DNA from: Manihot esculenta
Taxonomy: Eukaryota; Streptophyta; Magnoliopsida; Malpighiales; Euphorbiaceae
Length of the DNA stretch: 64,000 nt
Reading direction: 5' to 3'
Assembly (NCBI RefSeq): GCF_001659605.2
Contig: NC_035177.2
Location: 6,852,780 to 6,916,779, forward strand
The translations under genes were made by a program, and so were the position numbers. Under the pieces are notes generated by a model. The model ran no database searches. It had not been told where the DNA came from and saw only the letters and a program-made list of their open reading frames with translations. Positions 35,341 to 48,248 of the stretch are shown here, piece by piece; position 1 is the stretch's first letter; every line of letters begins with the position of its first letter.

Positions 35341-35866
35341 TAATACACAAGAAAAAGGGATAGAATGTCTCCTTTCTGGATTTCAGAAAATCAGCAAGTA
35401 AAGGATTGAACCAAACATTGGTTAAATTTGGTAGTTTCATTCCTCAACATTTAAACGGCGGATTGGTTTAGAAAATAGAAGCAAATGTTTTATAATCCAT
35501 GAACGATTAGTTACCTGAACACTGAAACCACAAGGCTCGTTAGTACATTGCCTTGAAACACTGATACAAATACCTCAAAGTCCAAAGAACTAGCTACTCT
35601 TTTAACTAAAATTATCATACAATTTGCCTCCCCACCCTACATCTGGTATTCAAACACCACCTAACATTGAACAAAACTAAAAAAAAAGGACCTGTCAATA
35701 GTCCAGTACCTTCCTTAGATCAGCATCAACAACGTCTTAAGCATCAGCAGTTGTGTCCGCGAAACATTTTATTAGACGCTAATCTGTACAGAGTTGAGAA
35801 GCAACCAGACAACTGCCAGCATGCTCGAGCACCATGTACAAAAAGCTAGTTCTTTTAAGGATCAAG
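35341..35866. other. 3' flank of the VTT-domain gene
   Basis: No coding frame that looks real. The part next to the gene should hold its 3' untranslated region (minus strand). tttatt at about 35767 would read AATAAA on the minus strand, 100 bases after the stop, and could be the polyadenylation signal. Confidence 0.45.
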
Positions 35867-38800
35867 CTACGGTTTAGCCTTGCTCATCAAAGTCGGCGTG
35901 ATAGAGACAACTCCGATAAGGAATAGAGTAGCAATGGAATTGAAGTCGTAAAGGTCTCCGAGCGATTGCAATTCTCCAAGAGCTATACCAGCCTGCAATA
36001 ACAATCATGTATGTACCATTACTTTCCTGGGCTGATGCCTAAAGTAAAACTCTTGAGCATTCACATATGAATGTGTCAGCTTCACAACTACACCGATTTT
36101 CACTCATTACTTAACCGATGCATTGATTTGTAGAATTTGTCATCATTGCTATGGTCACTTTGAAAGCTAATACAAACAGAGCAAAAGCTTTTGTAGCTTA
36201 CTCTGATAATATTGTTATCTGAATGTTGACTCAATGACCCAATGCCTGACCTGAGTCGGGTCTTTAATTGGACTGGACAAGCAATTGACAGATGAAAACT
36301 CAACTGGCCTGGCCAGGTTTTTCATTAATCTGTCTGACCAGCCCATTACATATAAACTATAAATTCTTCTTAAACAAATGTCAATGTGGCTTTGAATTTT
36401 CCAATAAAATGAACACGCTATCAACAAACTTGAAATAGAATGTTATTTTAGCTATAATTTTTTTAATTATAGCAATACAATAAATTTTATAAAATGATAA
36501 TTTATTTCTATATTTTATTTTTAATATAGATATAGTTCATATTTCATAAATACTATGAAAATAGTTACTCATTTACACAAATAATTTTTGTTTCATGTTA
36601 CTTATAAAGTTTTAAAATAAAAGATATTTAATAATAACATTTAAAATTTGCATTTTTTTATATAATATTTAAAATTAAAATCAAAATATATGTAAATGTA
36701 ACCTAATTAATGATAGGATTTTAACTTTAAATGTTAAAAGTTAGATAATTGAATTTATCGTACTAACAGGTGCAATATTTGACTAATAATTTTTAACTAG
36801 TTCCATTTATGATCCACTGGTTAAACCAATGACCACCGGCTGAACTAGTGACCCATCAAGCCAATCCCTCAACCTCGTCAAAGTTTAGGCCGAGTCTGAT
36901 AAATATACCAGTTGGCTTGATTTGACAGACCCCGGCAAATTAACCCAACTAAAAATGAATTATGAGCGTGCTATACCTTGACAGTGACATAAGCAGCAGG
37001 AATGAGTCCGATAATGGTTGCCAAGAAAAAAATATGATACGGCACATCTACTATTGGTGAAGCAACATTTATGAATGTATTTGGAAGAGTTGGGGTTAGC
37101 CTCAAGAAAAGCATGTAGTTCAATAAGCATTCTCTTCTTCTAGCTACCTGAGAATTGAAAAAATAATTAAAAATATAGATAAATTACAGCCACTTAATGG
37201 TAAAATTAAGCAAGGATAGCTTGGAGAAGTGATATTCACCTGCTCTTGGAAGAAGCTCAGTTTGTCAGGCCACAAAGAGAATACCAGAGGCCGTCCAATC
37301 ACTTTTGAAAGGAAATAGCATGAAGAAGCACCAGCAGTAGCAGTGAACACCACCAAAGCCACACCTTTAAATACTCCGAAAAGAGCACCAGCAAGCAATG
37401 ACATAAAAACAGTCCCAGGAATCATAAATGTTTGCATGAAAATGTAGACCACACAATATCCTACCAGGACTTGCGCAGTGTAGTCACTTGTGTAGCTCTC
37501 AAGGTGATCTCTACAAAGAGGGCATCATACGTTACAATACAGATATAGGCAAGGAAAGAAACAGTTATGGCACTTTGAAGAAAATGTATAATAACAAGTC
37601 AAAAGGAACATGAGGAAACATCATGCAAGATGGAAAATAGCATATAATAATTATGCGTTATTTACGCCTTCATATAATTGCATGCTACTCCCACAAATAT
37701 CTCAGAGCCAAAAGCCAGTCATTTTGGCACAGTTGATGAAATGGCAAACAGGTAGTTATCTTATTTTGGTTTCAAAAATCAATATACTGACTCCAGCAAG
37801 TAATTGAACTTGCAGAATTGTCAAAAGAAAGGATCCAATCTCTTCTTCTACCCAGCACCACAGGTAAGTAATGTTATTCTACTGAGGCTGGACCCAGTAT
37901 TGATCTTCCTTTCTCCTTTTGCTTCCAAGAGTAAATTGAAGAAATATGAAAAATAAGTTCCCACAATAAAGCTGAGTCAAAGGAATTCAGGAAGGAGATG
38001 CCAGATTAGACAGGCAACACCAACTTAGACAACATCCTAATACAGATTGCATCAGCTGAATCCAGTACAGGCTTCCCAAGCCTTAAAAGGTCCTCAAACT
38101 CAAGGAACCCAGAAAAGGACAAAGTACAAGAAATGGATAAACTCAGCACACATGCCACTCTCCATAGGTTGTCAAAACTCAACAATCAGATCTTCAGGGA
38201 AAATAATTAAGCTTCAACAAATGTGCAAAAACCATCAGCAATATTCAGTTATGACTAGGGGAGGAGTTGACAGAAAGGAGACAAGCTAACTGCAATAGGC
38301 GGGAATTTGCAGGGTGATTGTTACCCTTTTCCCCGGAAATGAATCTAACTGCCACAATCATTCAACATATCTATATTCCTAACTGTTAGGATAAGTCACA
38401 CTTGAACATCCAATTAGTGAAAACAGATCATTTTTCAGATAGATGCTTCAAATTCTACTTGCCGGTGTTCACAGTCATTGTTACACAATTTGAACATCCA
38501 AATCCAATCACTGCGAAGGTCATATTAGATACTATGTGCTCTACTCAACAACTTGAGTTTGCAGTCAGCAACACAAAAGATTCTGATTTGAAAACATCCA
38601 CATAAGTAGCAAACTTTCCATTTCTTAGCAACTCTACAGTGCAATTATTTTCTCCACATCAGGCTCAGGCATCTTTTATTTTATGATCTACCAGATATAT
38701 GAACTTTTACATTTACATCCGAGGTTTCTCCAATTAACTTTTCCAAATGAACAATTACACCATAGTCTATTATAAATAAAATTCAATACTACTTCTCATG

Positions 38801-39778
38801 ATGTTGAGTTCCTACAAGAATATACTGTAAAAGAATTCCTCAAATTTTAGGAATGACCAAACACCAACCAATTCAAAATTACAATTGTAATCAGATAAAA
38901 GTTTCAAATCTAGAATAGTTGCAGCACATGACAATCAACAGATAAAAGAGTACAGATGAAATTAAAATTCTCTTGTGGACGTGACAAAATATACACAATT
39001 CCCAATTCACCTATGCAATTTAACAAAGAAATAACATCAATGCCTACAAGTGGAATAAGAAAGAAATAAAGATAGCAGTATTTAATGAATCTGTTTTTCT
39101 GACGAATGCAATATTGAATTAAATATGGTTGTTTATCATTAATTTTGGATAGGAATTATTAATATTAATTAAAAAAAATGTAAAATTACATCGAAAAATG
39201 AAGGAAAAAAAATGCTAATCTAATTTCTAATATATTACGATTGAAAGTTAATTAAAAACAAAATTTGATGAAGGTTCATAGCTATTCCTTAAGTTTTAGA
39301 TCCAATTCCAATCTATGGAACAGAAGGAAAATTTATCTCAAAGCAAAAAATAAAATTGCCTTAAAAAGGAGAACGCATTTTATCTGGAAGAATAATTTTT
39401 CATCTTATTCCAAATTAGCGACCTCTTTATGAAAAAAAAAATACAAAAAAGGACAAGATAATGACTGATCTTTAACCTCAGAACTCATTATTTTCAAAAC
39501 TTTTGACGAGAAACAATCAGACATAGATTTACCGAAAAGGAAAATATAACCAACCTGAGGATTTGAAGATCTTCAAGGGTCCGAGGCAGCTTGAGGAAGC
39601 TGTAATCGGAAGGAGGCATGGTAAGATAAACCCCCAAAAGACCGAGAACAAATCCTAAGACAACAGTGGTAGCCACCGTTACCTCCCAAAAGCTTAAAGG
39701 AAACCCAGATCCCATATTTACACTGACATTATTTGCCTCTCGAATTTCTCCTTCTGTTCCTGCGCTTCCTGTCCTCAT
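35867..39778 (-). CDS. VTT-domain (TMEM41/DedA-like, SNARE-associated Golgi) membrane protein
   Basis: Four exons on the minus strand: 39778-39555, 37510-37240, 37147-36977 and 35992-35867. They encode 263 aa and the stop TAG. Introns are 2,044, 92 and 984 bp, all GT-AG, and the exon phases fit (split Arg codon at residue 75, then phase 0). Residues 31-53 form the first membrane segment. The VTT domain follows (about 87-225) with the half-helix IPGTVFMSLLAGALFG (105-120), helix 124-141, the signature FLRLTPTLP (179-187) and another helix near 204-221. The tail ends in a further hydrophobic stretch. Relatives (TMEM41B, VMP1, bacterial DedA) act as lipid scramblases or in ER/Golgi membrane traffic; the precise role of the plant protein is not known to me. 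Residue 172 is Cys where I recall Gly in relatives. No stop or frameshift is seen, so the gene looks functional. Confidence 0.93.
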
Positions 39779-40957
39779 CTCTCACAATTCCTTTCTTTTT
39801 TGCTTTGGTTTGTGTTGCCTGTGGATGGAGAGAGGGCGCAGAAAGCTAGAGAAGGAGAAGACAAGTTTCACCTTCTTAGCTTTTGCGGCACTTCTCCTTT
39901 TCTTCTTTCTTTCCTCTGTTTTTAAGGTTGTTTGTTGTATTTGTAGTTCTATCCATTCTGTGTCTCTTTCTCTACAGAGGCATATTCTCTAGTCAGAACA
40001 TTAGATCCAAAAATTCGGAAAAAAGTGTTTTCCACTCCATCATTAATTCTTGGTAATTTCCAATATAATTGTTCATATTTAATAAAACCCATAATTTAAT
40101 CTATCAATTCTCTTAGGATCTGTTAGGATCTCTTAGTAAGAGAATTTTAAATTCTCTGGAAGTAAGTTATTTAGTTGTCATGAGTGTGTGATTTCGGAGA
40201 AGTTACTTTCCAGTTTCTTTATTCAACTGGATTGACTTTAAATTTATCGTTTTTATTTAGGTGAGAGTTCATGGAAAATTAAAAGTTATATTTTTTTCAT
40301 AAAGTGAAAAAATTTCAGGATATAATTTTATATATTATATGTGCAATTCAAATAAATAAAAAATTAATTAAATCTAAATATTTTTATATTTTATGATAAA
40401 AATTTTTAAAATTTATTGTTAGGATTGTTAAAAAAATTTGTATAAATATTTTGACAATAAACAATTTGTTTTATTAAATTGAATATTTTAAATACTATAT
40501 ATATATTTAGAACGAGAGTATTTATGTTATTTTTAATATATATTACTTTATGAAAATTTAACATATAAAATAAATATATCTAAATTATACTATTTAAAAA
40601 ATAAATTTTTTAAAAGTTTACTTTTAAAAATAAATTATTTATGAACTTTTTTATATTAAATAAATTAATAATAAATTCAAATTAATTTAATTTATTTATA
40701 TTTTTATTATTTTTAAGTTAAATATAAATATTTATTCTTATAAATAATAATTATTTTTATTATGTTTATTGAAAAATCATTATTAATATTTTTATAATAT
40801 TTAAAAGAGTTAATGGAAAAAACGGTCTGTATTTTTTATTTTGTTACAATGTTTTTTTTTTTTCTAATTAAAATTTGACCTTCTACCGTTGCTCCATCTA
40901 TACCTTGAGTATAAACGTCCATTAAATCCACTAACAGGAAATCACGTAAGCTGATAT
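39779..40957. other. 5' flank of the VTT-domain gene and AT-rich intergenic DNA
   Basis: The first 220 bases (minus strand) are rich in GA and are the likely 5' untranslated region and core promoter. Beyond about 40000 the DNA is very AT-rich and I see no gene. The last 60 bases before 40958 may belong to the LTR or flank of element D, into which B2 inserted. Confidence 0.5.
40953..40957. repeat. Left target-site duplication of B2 (gatat)
   Basis: gatat precedes the B2 5' LTR and is repeated exactly at 60599-60603, 19.6 kb away. This proves that both B2 LTRs belong to one insertion. Confidence 0.93.
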
Positions 40958-41168
40958 TGTAATACCCGGCTAGACTCCGGTATCGGAATTCCTACCGTCC
41001 GGTGGAACCTCGGATGTCGGAAGCCTCTAGTAGGGTAGAAACATGTTTTCATGAAATGTTTTAAGGTATTTCATGGTTTTAAGTAAAATGGAAATGAGTT
41101 TTTGCATAAAAACAACCTTGGAGGAAAACTCAGGTTACCCCTGAAAGCATAAGTGAGGAAAGTCCAGG

Positions 41169-41201
41169 TTCGGCCGCCGAACCTCAAGTTCGGCCGCCGA
41201 A
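41169..41201. promoter_or_regulatory. Paired TTCGGC-N-GCCGAA dyads upstream of the B2 TATA box
   Basis: Two exact dyads (41169-41181 and 41189-41201) with a 20-bp repeat distance, and an imperfect third at 41225-41237, directly upstream of TATA at 41256. Each contains GCCGCC. The position is typical of proximal promoter elements; binding is inferred. Confidence 0.55.
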
Positions 41202-41255
41202 CATGGCATGCATACGGAGGCACGTTCGGCCCCCGAACGTGGCTTGGCCAGCCAC

Positions 41256-41262
41256 TATAAAA
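41256..41262 (+). promoter_or_regulatory. TATA box of B2 5' LTR
   Basis: tataaaa in the context ccactataaaatgg, 299 bases from the LTR start. The same site in the 3' LTR is ccactataaaaggg. Transcription should start about 30 bases downstream and define the U3/R border. Confidence 0.7.
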
Positions 41263-43237
41263 TGGTCCCTTAGCCGAAAACGGGCGAGCTTTTTCCCCAT
41301 TTCCGGCCAAGGTGAGCTCTCCGCCGTCCCTCACCGATCTTGAGTTCTTTCCTTCCAATCATACTCGATTTTCATGAGTTTTTACTTTGTTTTGAAGATT
41401 TTCAAGATTTGAGCAAAGTTTTGGAGTTTTGAGGTTCAAGGGAACTCAATCCCTCCCATCTCCAAGTTTAGGTCGTCTCTCTCTCGATCTCCACGAGGTA
41501 AGAGCCGATCTTAAGCTCATTGCATGTTTTAAGTAGGTTTTAAGTGGATCTATGGGGTAGAATGCATGTTTAGCTCATGGTTAGGTTTATGGGTTTTATA
41601 TGTGTTTATGAACAATGTGAGTTGCTTGTTGTGTTGTAGTTGGGGTTTTTGTTGGTTTGATGCCCCTAGGAACTTGTATGCTTGTTTGTGTGTGATTGGG
41701 AATGTTGTAGAATAGGTTTATGCTTGATTGGATAGTTTTGGAGGCAAATGTGCATAGAAGAGCTGAGTTTCTGCCACTAAGGGAGAAACCAGGTTCGGCA
41801 GCCGAAGGAACTTTCGGCCGCCGAACATGCTTATGGAGGTAGCCATCGGCTGCCGAAGCTTGCCCCCAAAAGGAGACTTTCGTCTCTGTCTGGGAGTTTC
41901 GGCCGCCGAAAGTGCCGCCGAACATGCATGAGTTTCGCCTCTGTCTGGGAGTTTCGGCCGCCGAAGGTGCCGCCGAACCTGCCTGACTTTCGGCTCTGGA
42001 GGGACTTTCGGCCGCCGAACCTGCCGCCGAAAGTGCCCTGTCCAGCCCTCTCTTGCATGTTTTTCTATGATTGTTTCATGATGTTTTAGGGAATTTTTGG
42101 GGAGTAGTTTAGAGTTATGTTCATGTTTGTTTGGTCCCTCATTTGAGTCCACCTGTGTAGGTTCGGACCCGAGGAACCGAGGACCTCAGCAGTGAGTCAG
42201 CTGCTCCAGTGTCTGGTCAGAGCTATCCATAGGTGAGTGGAATAACTCATTATGTTTTAAAGCAAATAATGGACTTTTTAGCATGTTTCACGCATCATGA
42301 ATGCCATGAGATGTATTAGGTTGTTTGCATTAGAATTCACGAATATGTTGCATTGCATACTTTATTGTTGATTGATGCGGATGAACGTTGGATGATCCAT
42401 AGCCCTCGATCTATGATGTGACGATGTGATATGTACAGTACGGAATGTAAGACCAGTGGGACCCATTCTACGTTCGCTGGCACCATGTAAGGGAAAGACC
42501 AGGACCCATTTTACGTTCTGGCACAGTTGGACTGTTATGTTATGCTATGTTATGTAAGAGAAAGACCAGGACCCATTCTACGTTCTGGCACAGTTGGACT
42601 ATGTAGAGGGCTATTGGTGACAAGTTCATCCTTGATGTGATTAGCTGTGATGTGATGCATTCCATGATGCCATATGATTTAAATGTTTTTATTATTCTGC
42701 TCACTGGGCTCTTGTAGCTCACCCCTCTCCCTTAACCCCCAGGCTTGCAGGTACAGGGTAGACCAAGAGGTCAGCAAGAGTAATGAAGTCTTATATATGT
42801 AATAGCTAGAATGTGGACATGACGATTTGTAGAATGATGTTTTGTAAAAGTACAGTATAGATATGTAATGTAATGATGTTTGAGGATGTTAGAAGTGTGC
42901 TTGACCATAGTATATTGTATCCCTTTTAATACATGATCTTAGATATTTTATGATGATTATGCAAACCAACTCAACTTATGATGTATCGCCCATTGGGGCA
43001 TTAATGAGATCCCACAGAGGGGTCATGATTATGATTATGCTTATGTACAGTGCTTGCACAGGTTGAGTTTGGTGTATGAACGAAAGAAAAGTTTTAAATT
43101 TTTATGTATTTTCTTGATCATGTATGGGATTAAACAGGTTTTCAGGTTGCATATTAGACTTGCTATGGGTCCCGGCGGCCTTAAGCCGACCTGGATCCTA
43201 GCGCCGGTAGCGGTCCGATTTTCGGGTCGTTACAGAA

Positions 43238-43251
43238 TGGTATCAGAGCCC
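43238..43251 (+). other. B2 primer binding site (initiator-Met tRNA type)
   Basis: TGGTATCAGAGCCC three bases after the 5' LTR end. Confidence 0.9.
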
Positions 43252-45770
43252 TAGGTTCATAGGATCGGACCTAGAGTGTCGGGCTCATAGATGTTATAGA
43301 AGGTCAAGCACAATAGGAAAGATTATGTCCACTAGGATAGGATGTGGAGTCCTGTCTTGTATGATGATGTGAAATGTCATGATTATATACATGTGCATTG
43401 ATGCTATGATATGAATGATGTATATGTGATGAGGGTTCATGTGTGCCCACATGAACCATATGATGCTAATGTTTGTGTGGTGTGTACTGTTTTTCAGAAA
43501 ACAGGATGAGAGGAACTCGTCGATCTGCACGATTGACTGGAGTGCCACCTGAGGATGAGGGCACGAGCGCCCGTCCTCCTACATTGCCTAGGGCAATGTC
43601 ATGTAGAGCAAACAGAGAAAGAGTGTCAAGGGACCCTAGAAGGTCTTTTGATGCTAGCAGAAGGGGGACAGATAGAGGAGGAAGTTCTTCAGATGTGAGG
43701 GAAGTGATGGAAGAGGATCAGAGGAGGGATGGGAATCTGGATGTTAGCATGGAGGAAGAGGGGACAGGGGAGTCGCAGGGAGGCGTTCAGGCCTCGGGGT
43801 ATGGTTTTCCACCCCATTATCCACCCTTCCCACAGGGTTCAGGGTATCCGATGGGAGGTACATCGGATTATTCCAGCTTTAACCCCTACCCTACCTACAT
43901 GCCTTATCCACCTTTCTATCCACCTTACACACAGTACCCAGCTTATCCACCCTCACCCTTCTATCCAAACCCGGCAAACCCCACCTCGGGGAATGCTGCA
44001 GCCCCACCTCCACCATCTACAGAACCAGCAGCCCCAGTTACTCAACCTTCCAGACCTAGCTCAGCCGGTGGGAGCAAGGTAAAGATGACAGATTACCTTA
44101 AGCTGGATGCTCCCAAATACAAGTCAGGGGATGACCCCTTTGAGTATCTGAGAGTAGTGAAGACAATAACTGATGAGCTAGGGGCGGATGATAACAGGGC
44201 CATTCAGATGGCAGGGTTCACCTTAAAGTGCAAGAAGGCACGGGAATGGTTCAAGTGTTATGTGGACCCGAGACTAGACAGCATGACATGGGAAGAATTT
44301 GCAAATGAGTTCGCTGGATGGGCTTTTCCAGATAGTTCCAGAGAACTGAAGATGATTGAGTTTGAACAGCTGAGGCAGACAGAACACATGAGTGTGGAGG
44401 AGTTCACGGATAAATTCTTAGAGCTATTGCCTTTTTCAGGGCAAGCTCTAGATACCGATTCGAAGAAAGACAAGAGATATGTTATGAAGCTGCATTCCAG
44501 GTACTCGTTGATTCAGTCAGTTGAGAGGGAAAGTTTCCACACTGTGGTGGATATGGCTCGAAGGATGGAGGCGAGTGCTATAGTTGAGGGGTCAGTGAAG
44601 CAGTCAGTGACCCAGTCTTCAGGGGTTAAGACCCCAGGCAGAGGAGGGCCAGGTCTCTCTTCTCAGGGATCAAGTAGCAAGAGGTGGAATAACACCACCA
44701 AGAAGCCGAAGAAGAAAAAGTTTTGGAATAAGTTGAAATCCGGTCTGGGATTTGGCGGTGGCTCGAGCTCATGTTCAGACGGTACAGAATGCCAAAAGTG
44801 TGGGAGGCCGCACAGAGGAGTGTGTCGAGCTGGGACCAATTCATGTTTCATATGTGGACAGGAGGGACACATGGCTCGGGAGTGTCCTAGAGCACCTTTT
44901 ATGGGCCAGCCCCAGCAGACAGCTTCTGGTAGTGTGGCACAGCCAGCAGCTCCAGCCACAACTCAGGGCAGTGGCAGAGGTAGAGGGAGAGGGGCAGCCT
45001 CTTCTTCTGGTTCCCTAGGTGAAGGTCCATCAGCTCCAGCCAGGATCTTCACCATGACTCAGCAGGAGGCTAACACATCCAACACCGTGGTGTCAGGTAA
45101 TCTCGTCATTGGGTGTTCTGATGTGTATGCATTAATGGACCCAGGTGCATCTCATTCATTTATTGCTCCGAGAGCCGTTGAGAGGTTGGGTCTGATAGTC
45201 TCTGGGTTAGAGTGTCCCCTATGGGTCAGTGGACCCAAGTGTGACCCGTCAGTGGCAGAGTCAGTCTGCCAGTACAGTCCAGTTTTTGTTGAGGGAAGAT
45301 GCCTCTCCGCCGACCTTGTGGTTCTAGATTTGACAGACTTTGACGTCATTCTAGGGATGGATTGGCTATCTACCCATGGTGCTACCTTGGACTGCAGGGA
45401 CAAGGTAGTCAAGTTCAGATATCAGAACGGGTCAGAGGTCGTCTTCAGAGGAGACAAGAGGGGTACACCTAGAGGTCTGATATCAGCTCTTCAGGCTCGT
45501 AGGTTGCTTAGGAAGGGATGTCAGGGGTATTTGGCTCATGTGAGAGAGCTTAGTAGTCAGGTCAGGGAGCCAGCCTCGGTGCCAGTTGTCAGAGAGTTTC
45601 AGGACGTCTTTCCAGACGAGCTTCCAGGTTTACCACCTGCTAGGGAGATAGAGTTCGAGATAGAGTTGGTGCCTGGAACTAGACCGATCTCTATCCCTCC
45701 CTACAAGATGGCCCCAGCTGAGTTGAAGGAGTTGAAAGAGCAGTTGCAAGAGCTGGTAGAAAAGGGCTTC

Positions 45771-45775
45771 ATCCG
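45771..45775. repeat. Left target-site duplication of A3 (atccg)
   Basis: atccg is the end of the B2 5' pol part and is repeated at 55511-55515. The single atccg is present at this RT site in B1. Confidence 0.95.
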
Positions 45776-48025
45776 TGTAACACCCGGCTAGAATCCGGCA
45801 CTGGAATTCCTAATGTCTGGTGGAATCCGGGGTGTTGGGATTCTATATAAGGGTAGGAATTGTGTTTTCTAAGGGTTATGCGATGTTTTACGGTTAAGGG
45901 AAGTGAGTTTTGAGTTGAAATGACCTAAGGCAGTTGAGCCAAGTTCGGCCGCCGAAAGTAAGTTCGGCCGCCGAAAGTGTTTGGCTTCCGAAGGGAAGTT
46001 CGGCCTCCGAATGTTGCATGGTCTTGCCTGTGATTGGGCAGCCGACGATGAGTTGGCTAGTGAGCTGAGTCATGTTTGTTTTGACAAGTGTTGGCCTCAG
46101 ATTCTTGCCATGGAATGACCACGTCTCTTATGACTCATCTGTACATGTTTTTGGTTGTTCTTACAGCAGTTTGAGGTGCTTGCAAAGGTGTTGAGAGTTG
46201 AGAGAAATAAACGTTACGCTTTTGAGAGTTTGAGAGTGGAAGAGAGGTTGATCTGTTTTTTCCTTTGTTCAGTGTGTGTATCTTCCTGTTTCCAGAGGTA
46301 AGGGCAGTTTTAGACCCTGTTTATATATGTTCTGAAGAGTGAAAGGAAGGAGAAGCATGCTTAGGTTATTCATGGTAGTTTTTGATGATTTATGCATGTC
46401 TCTATGTTTATGTGTTATGTTTGATTTGTTATTTGGGGTTATTAGATAGTTTTGGACCCCTGTGACCATATACTTATATGTATATGAGTGTTGAGGAGTT
46501 GATTATGCATGTTTGGAGATGTTGAAGAGAAGGAGGAGCTTGGTTTGCCGTCGGGCTGAGTTTTGGATGAACTCAGGTTCGGCAGCCGAAGGTTCATTCG
46601 GCCGCCGAACCTCTTGCATGGTGGCTTTGGCTGCCACAGCTTGCCCCGTGAGTTTTGCATGTTCGGCTCTGTTTGGGGACTTCGGCCGCCGAAGGTGCCG
46701 CCGAAGGTTAGAGACTTTCGTCTCTGGAGTATGTTTTGGCCCCCGAAACTTGCCCCCGAAAGGGTTCGGCCGCCGAAGCTTGAGATTCGGCCGCCGAAGG
46801 TGCTTGAGTTTCGTCTCTGGAGAGGACATTCGGCCGCCGAACCTGCCGCCGAAAGTGTTCTGTCCAGCTTTTCTTTTGCATGTTTTTGCATGGCTAGGTA
46901 AGTGCGTTTCAGGGAATTATTGGGGAGTGTAATAGAGGTATTGATAAGTTAGTCTGGTCCCTCATTTGAATCTTTATGTGTTACAGACCAGAGGAACCAG
47001 AGAGAGCAGCAGTGAGTACTGCTCCAGAGGTAAACCTGCAGAGTCAGTCAGTCCAGAGAGCCAGAGGTGAGTGGAACTAAACTTATGACTTTTAATTGAA
47101 CCACAACCTGTTTTTAGCATATCTCATGCATCATGTTTATGCCATAGGTTGATTGCATTAGTATTCACGACTATGTTGCATTGCATTGTTATTTGGTGAT
47201 GTGAGTGAATGCTGAATGATCCAATAGTCTCAGACAGGAAGTCCAGGAGCCTTTGACTACGCCCTGGCACGTATAGCAAAGACCAGGAGCCTTTGACTAC
47301 GCCCTGGCAGGTATATAGCAAAGTCCAGGAGCCTTTGACTACGCCCTGGCAATGGTAAGTTCACAGGTGTTATATACACATATACATATATGACAGGAAG
47401 ACCAGGTGCTCGATTCTACGCCCTGGCACAGAGTTACTGGGACTATGTGGTGACAGGTTTACTCTTGATGTGGCTTGTCTGTGTTATGGCGCATTCCATG
47501 AGATCATATTTTACTGAGATGTTTTACTGTTCTACTCACTGGGCTATAGAGCTCATCCCACTCCCTTAACCCCAGTTTTGCAGGTTCAGTGTACAGTGTA
47601 CAGGGACAGTCCAGCAGAGTACAGAAAAAGTAAAGAGATCTGTAATAGCGTAGAGTGGACATGTAATATGAAAAAGATGTAATAGTTGTTGCTTGACCTA
47701 GTGATGTATGTTTTGTACATGATCTGTATATGTATATATGTTTTCCTGTATGTGAAAACCAGGCTTAACAGGTATGAATTAACCCATCTAGAGCAAGCTC
47801 TAGTCAGGGATACAGAGTACAGAGTACATGAGTACAGAGTACAGAGATAGTGCATGCACAGGTTAAGCCTTGGTTCAGAAAAGAGTTTTATTTTCACTGA
47901 AAATGTATGATCATGTATGAGGTTTACAGGTACACAGAGAGTATAGCAGGCTTGCTACGGGTTCTGGCGGCCTTAAGCCGACCTGAATCCTAGCGCCGGT
48001 GACGGTCCTTTTTGGGGTCGTTACA
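45776..48025 (+). repeat. A3 5' LTR
   Basis: Begins tgtaacacccggctagaatc, one base different from the usual start, and ends gtcgttaca. It has a TATA-like tatataag at 45844 that is absent from the 3' copy, dyads near 45944-45975 and 46577-46850, and 39-bp units at 47241-47349. Confidence 0.94.
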
Positions 48026-48028
48026 GAT

Positions 48029-48042
48029 TGGTATCAGAGCCC
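48029..48042 (+). other. A3 primer binding site (initiator-Met tRNA type)
   Basis: TGGTATCAGAGCCC three bases after the 5' LTR. Confidence 0.92.
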
Positions 48043-48248
48043 TAGGTTCACATGATCGGACCTATAGAGACAGTGTTGGGCTCAGACAGGTTAGCAGTGG
48101 TCAAGCACAATAGGAAATCATGTCCACTAGGATAGGGTCTTGAGTCCTATCTGCTATGATATGCCATGAGTATTGTCTGTGTATGATTGATATGTGATGT
48201 TTATGTGCTAAAGTGGTATGTTATATGTTGTGTTTCCAGAGAGGAAAG

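Larger units (their letters stand above)
40958..43234 (+). repeat. B2 5' LTR (2,277 bp)
   Basis: Starts tgtaatacccggctagactcc and ends tcgggtcgttaca. It shares ends and the cggccttaagccg block with family A but is otherwise well diverged. Contains dyads at 41169-41201 and in 41790-42030, a TATA box at 41256, and two or three copies of a gaccaggacccattctacgt unit near 42450-42600. Confidence 0.93.

Noticed and set aside
35667..35849. Small 60-codon open frame next to the host gene on the plus strand
   Set aside because: It overlaps the expected 3' untranslated region of the minus-strand gene and has no recognisable features.
38047..38289. Open frames within intron 1 of the VTT-domain gene
   Set aside because: They are short, have no family resemblance, and lie in an intron with canonical ends.
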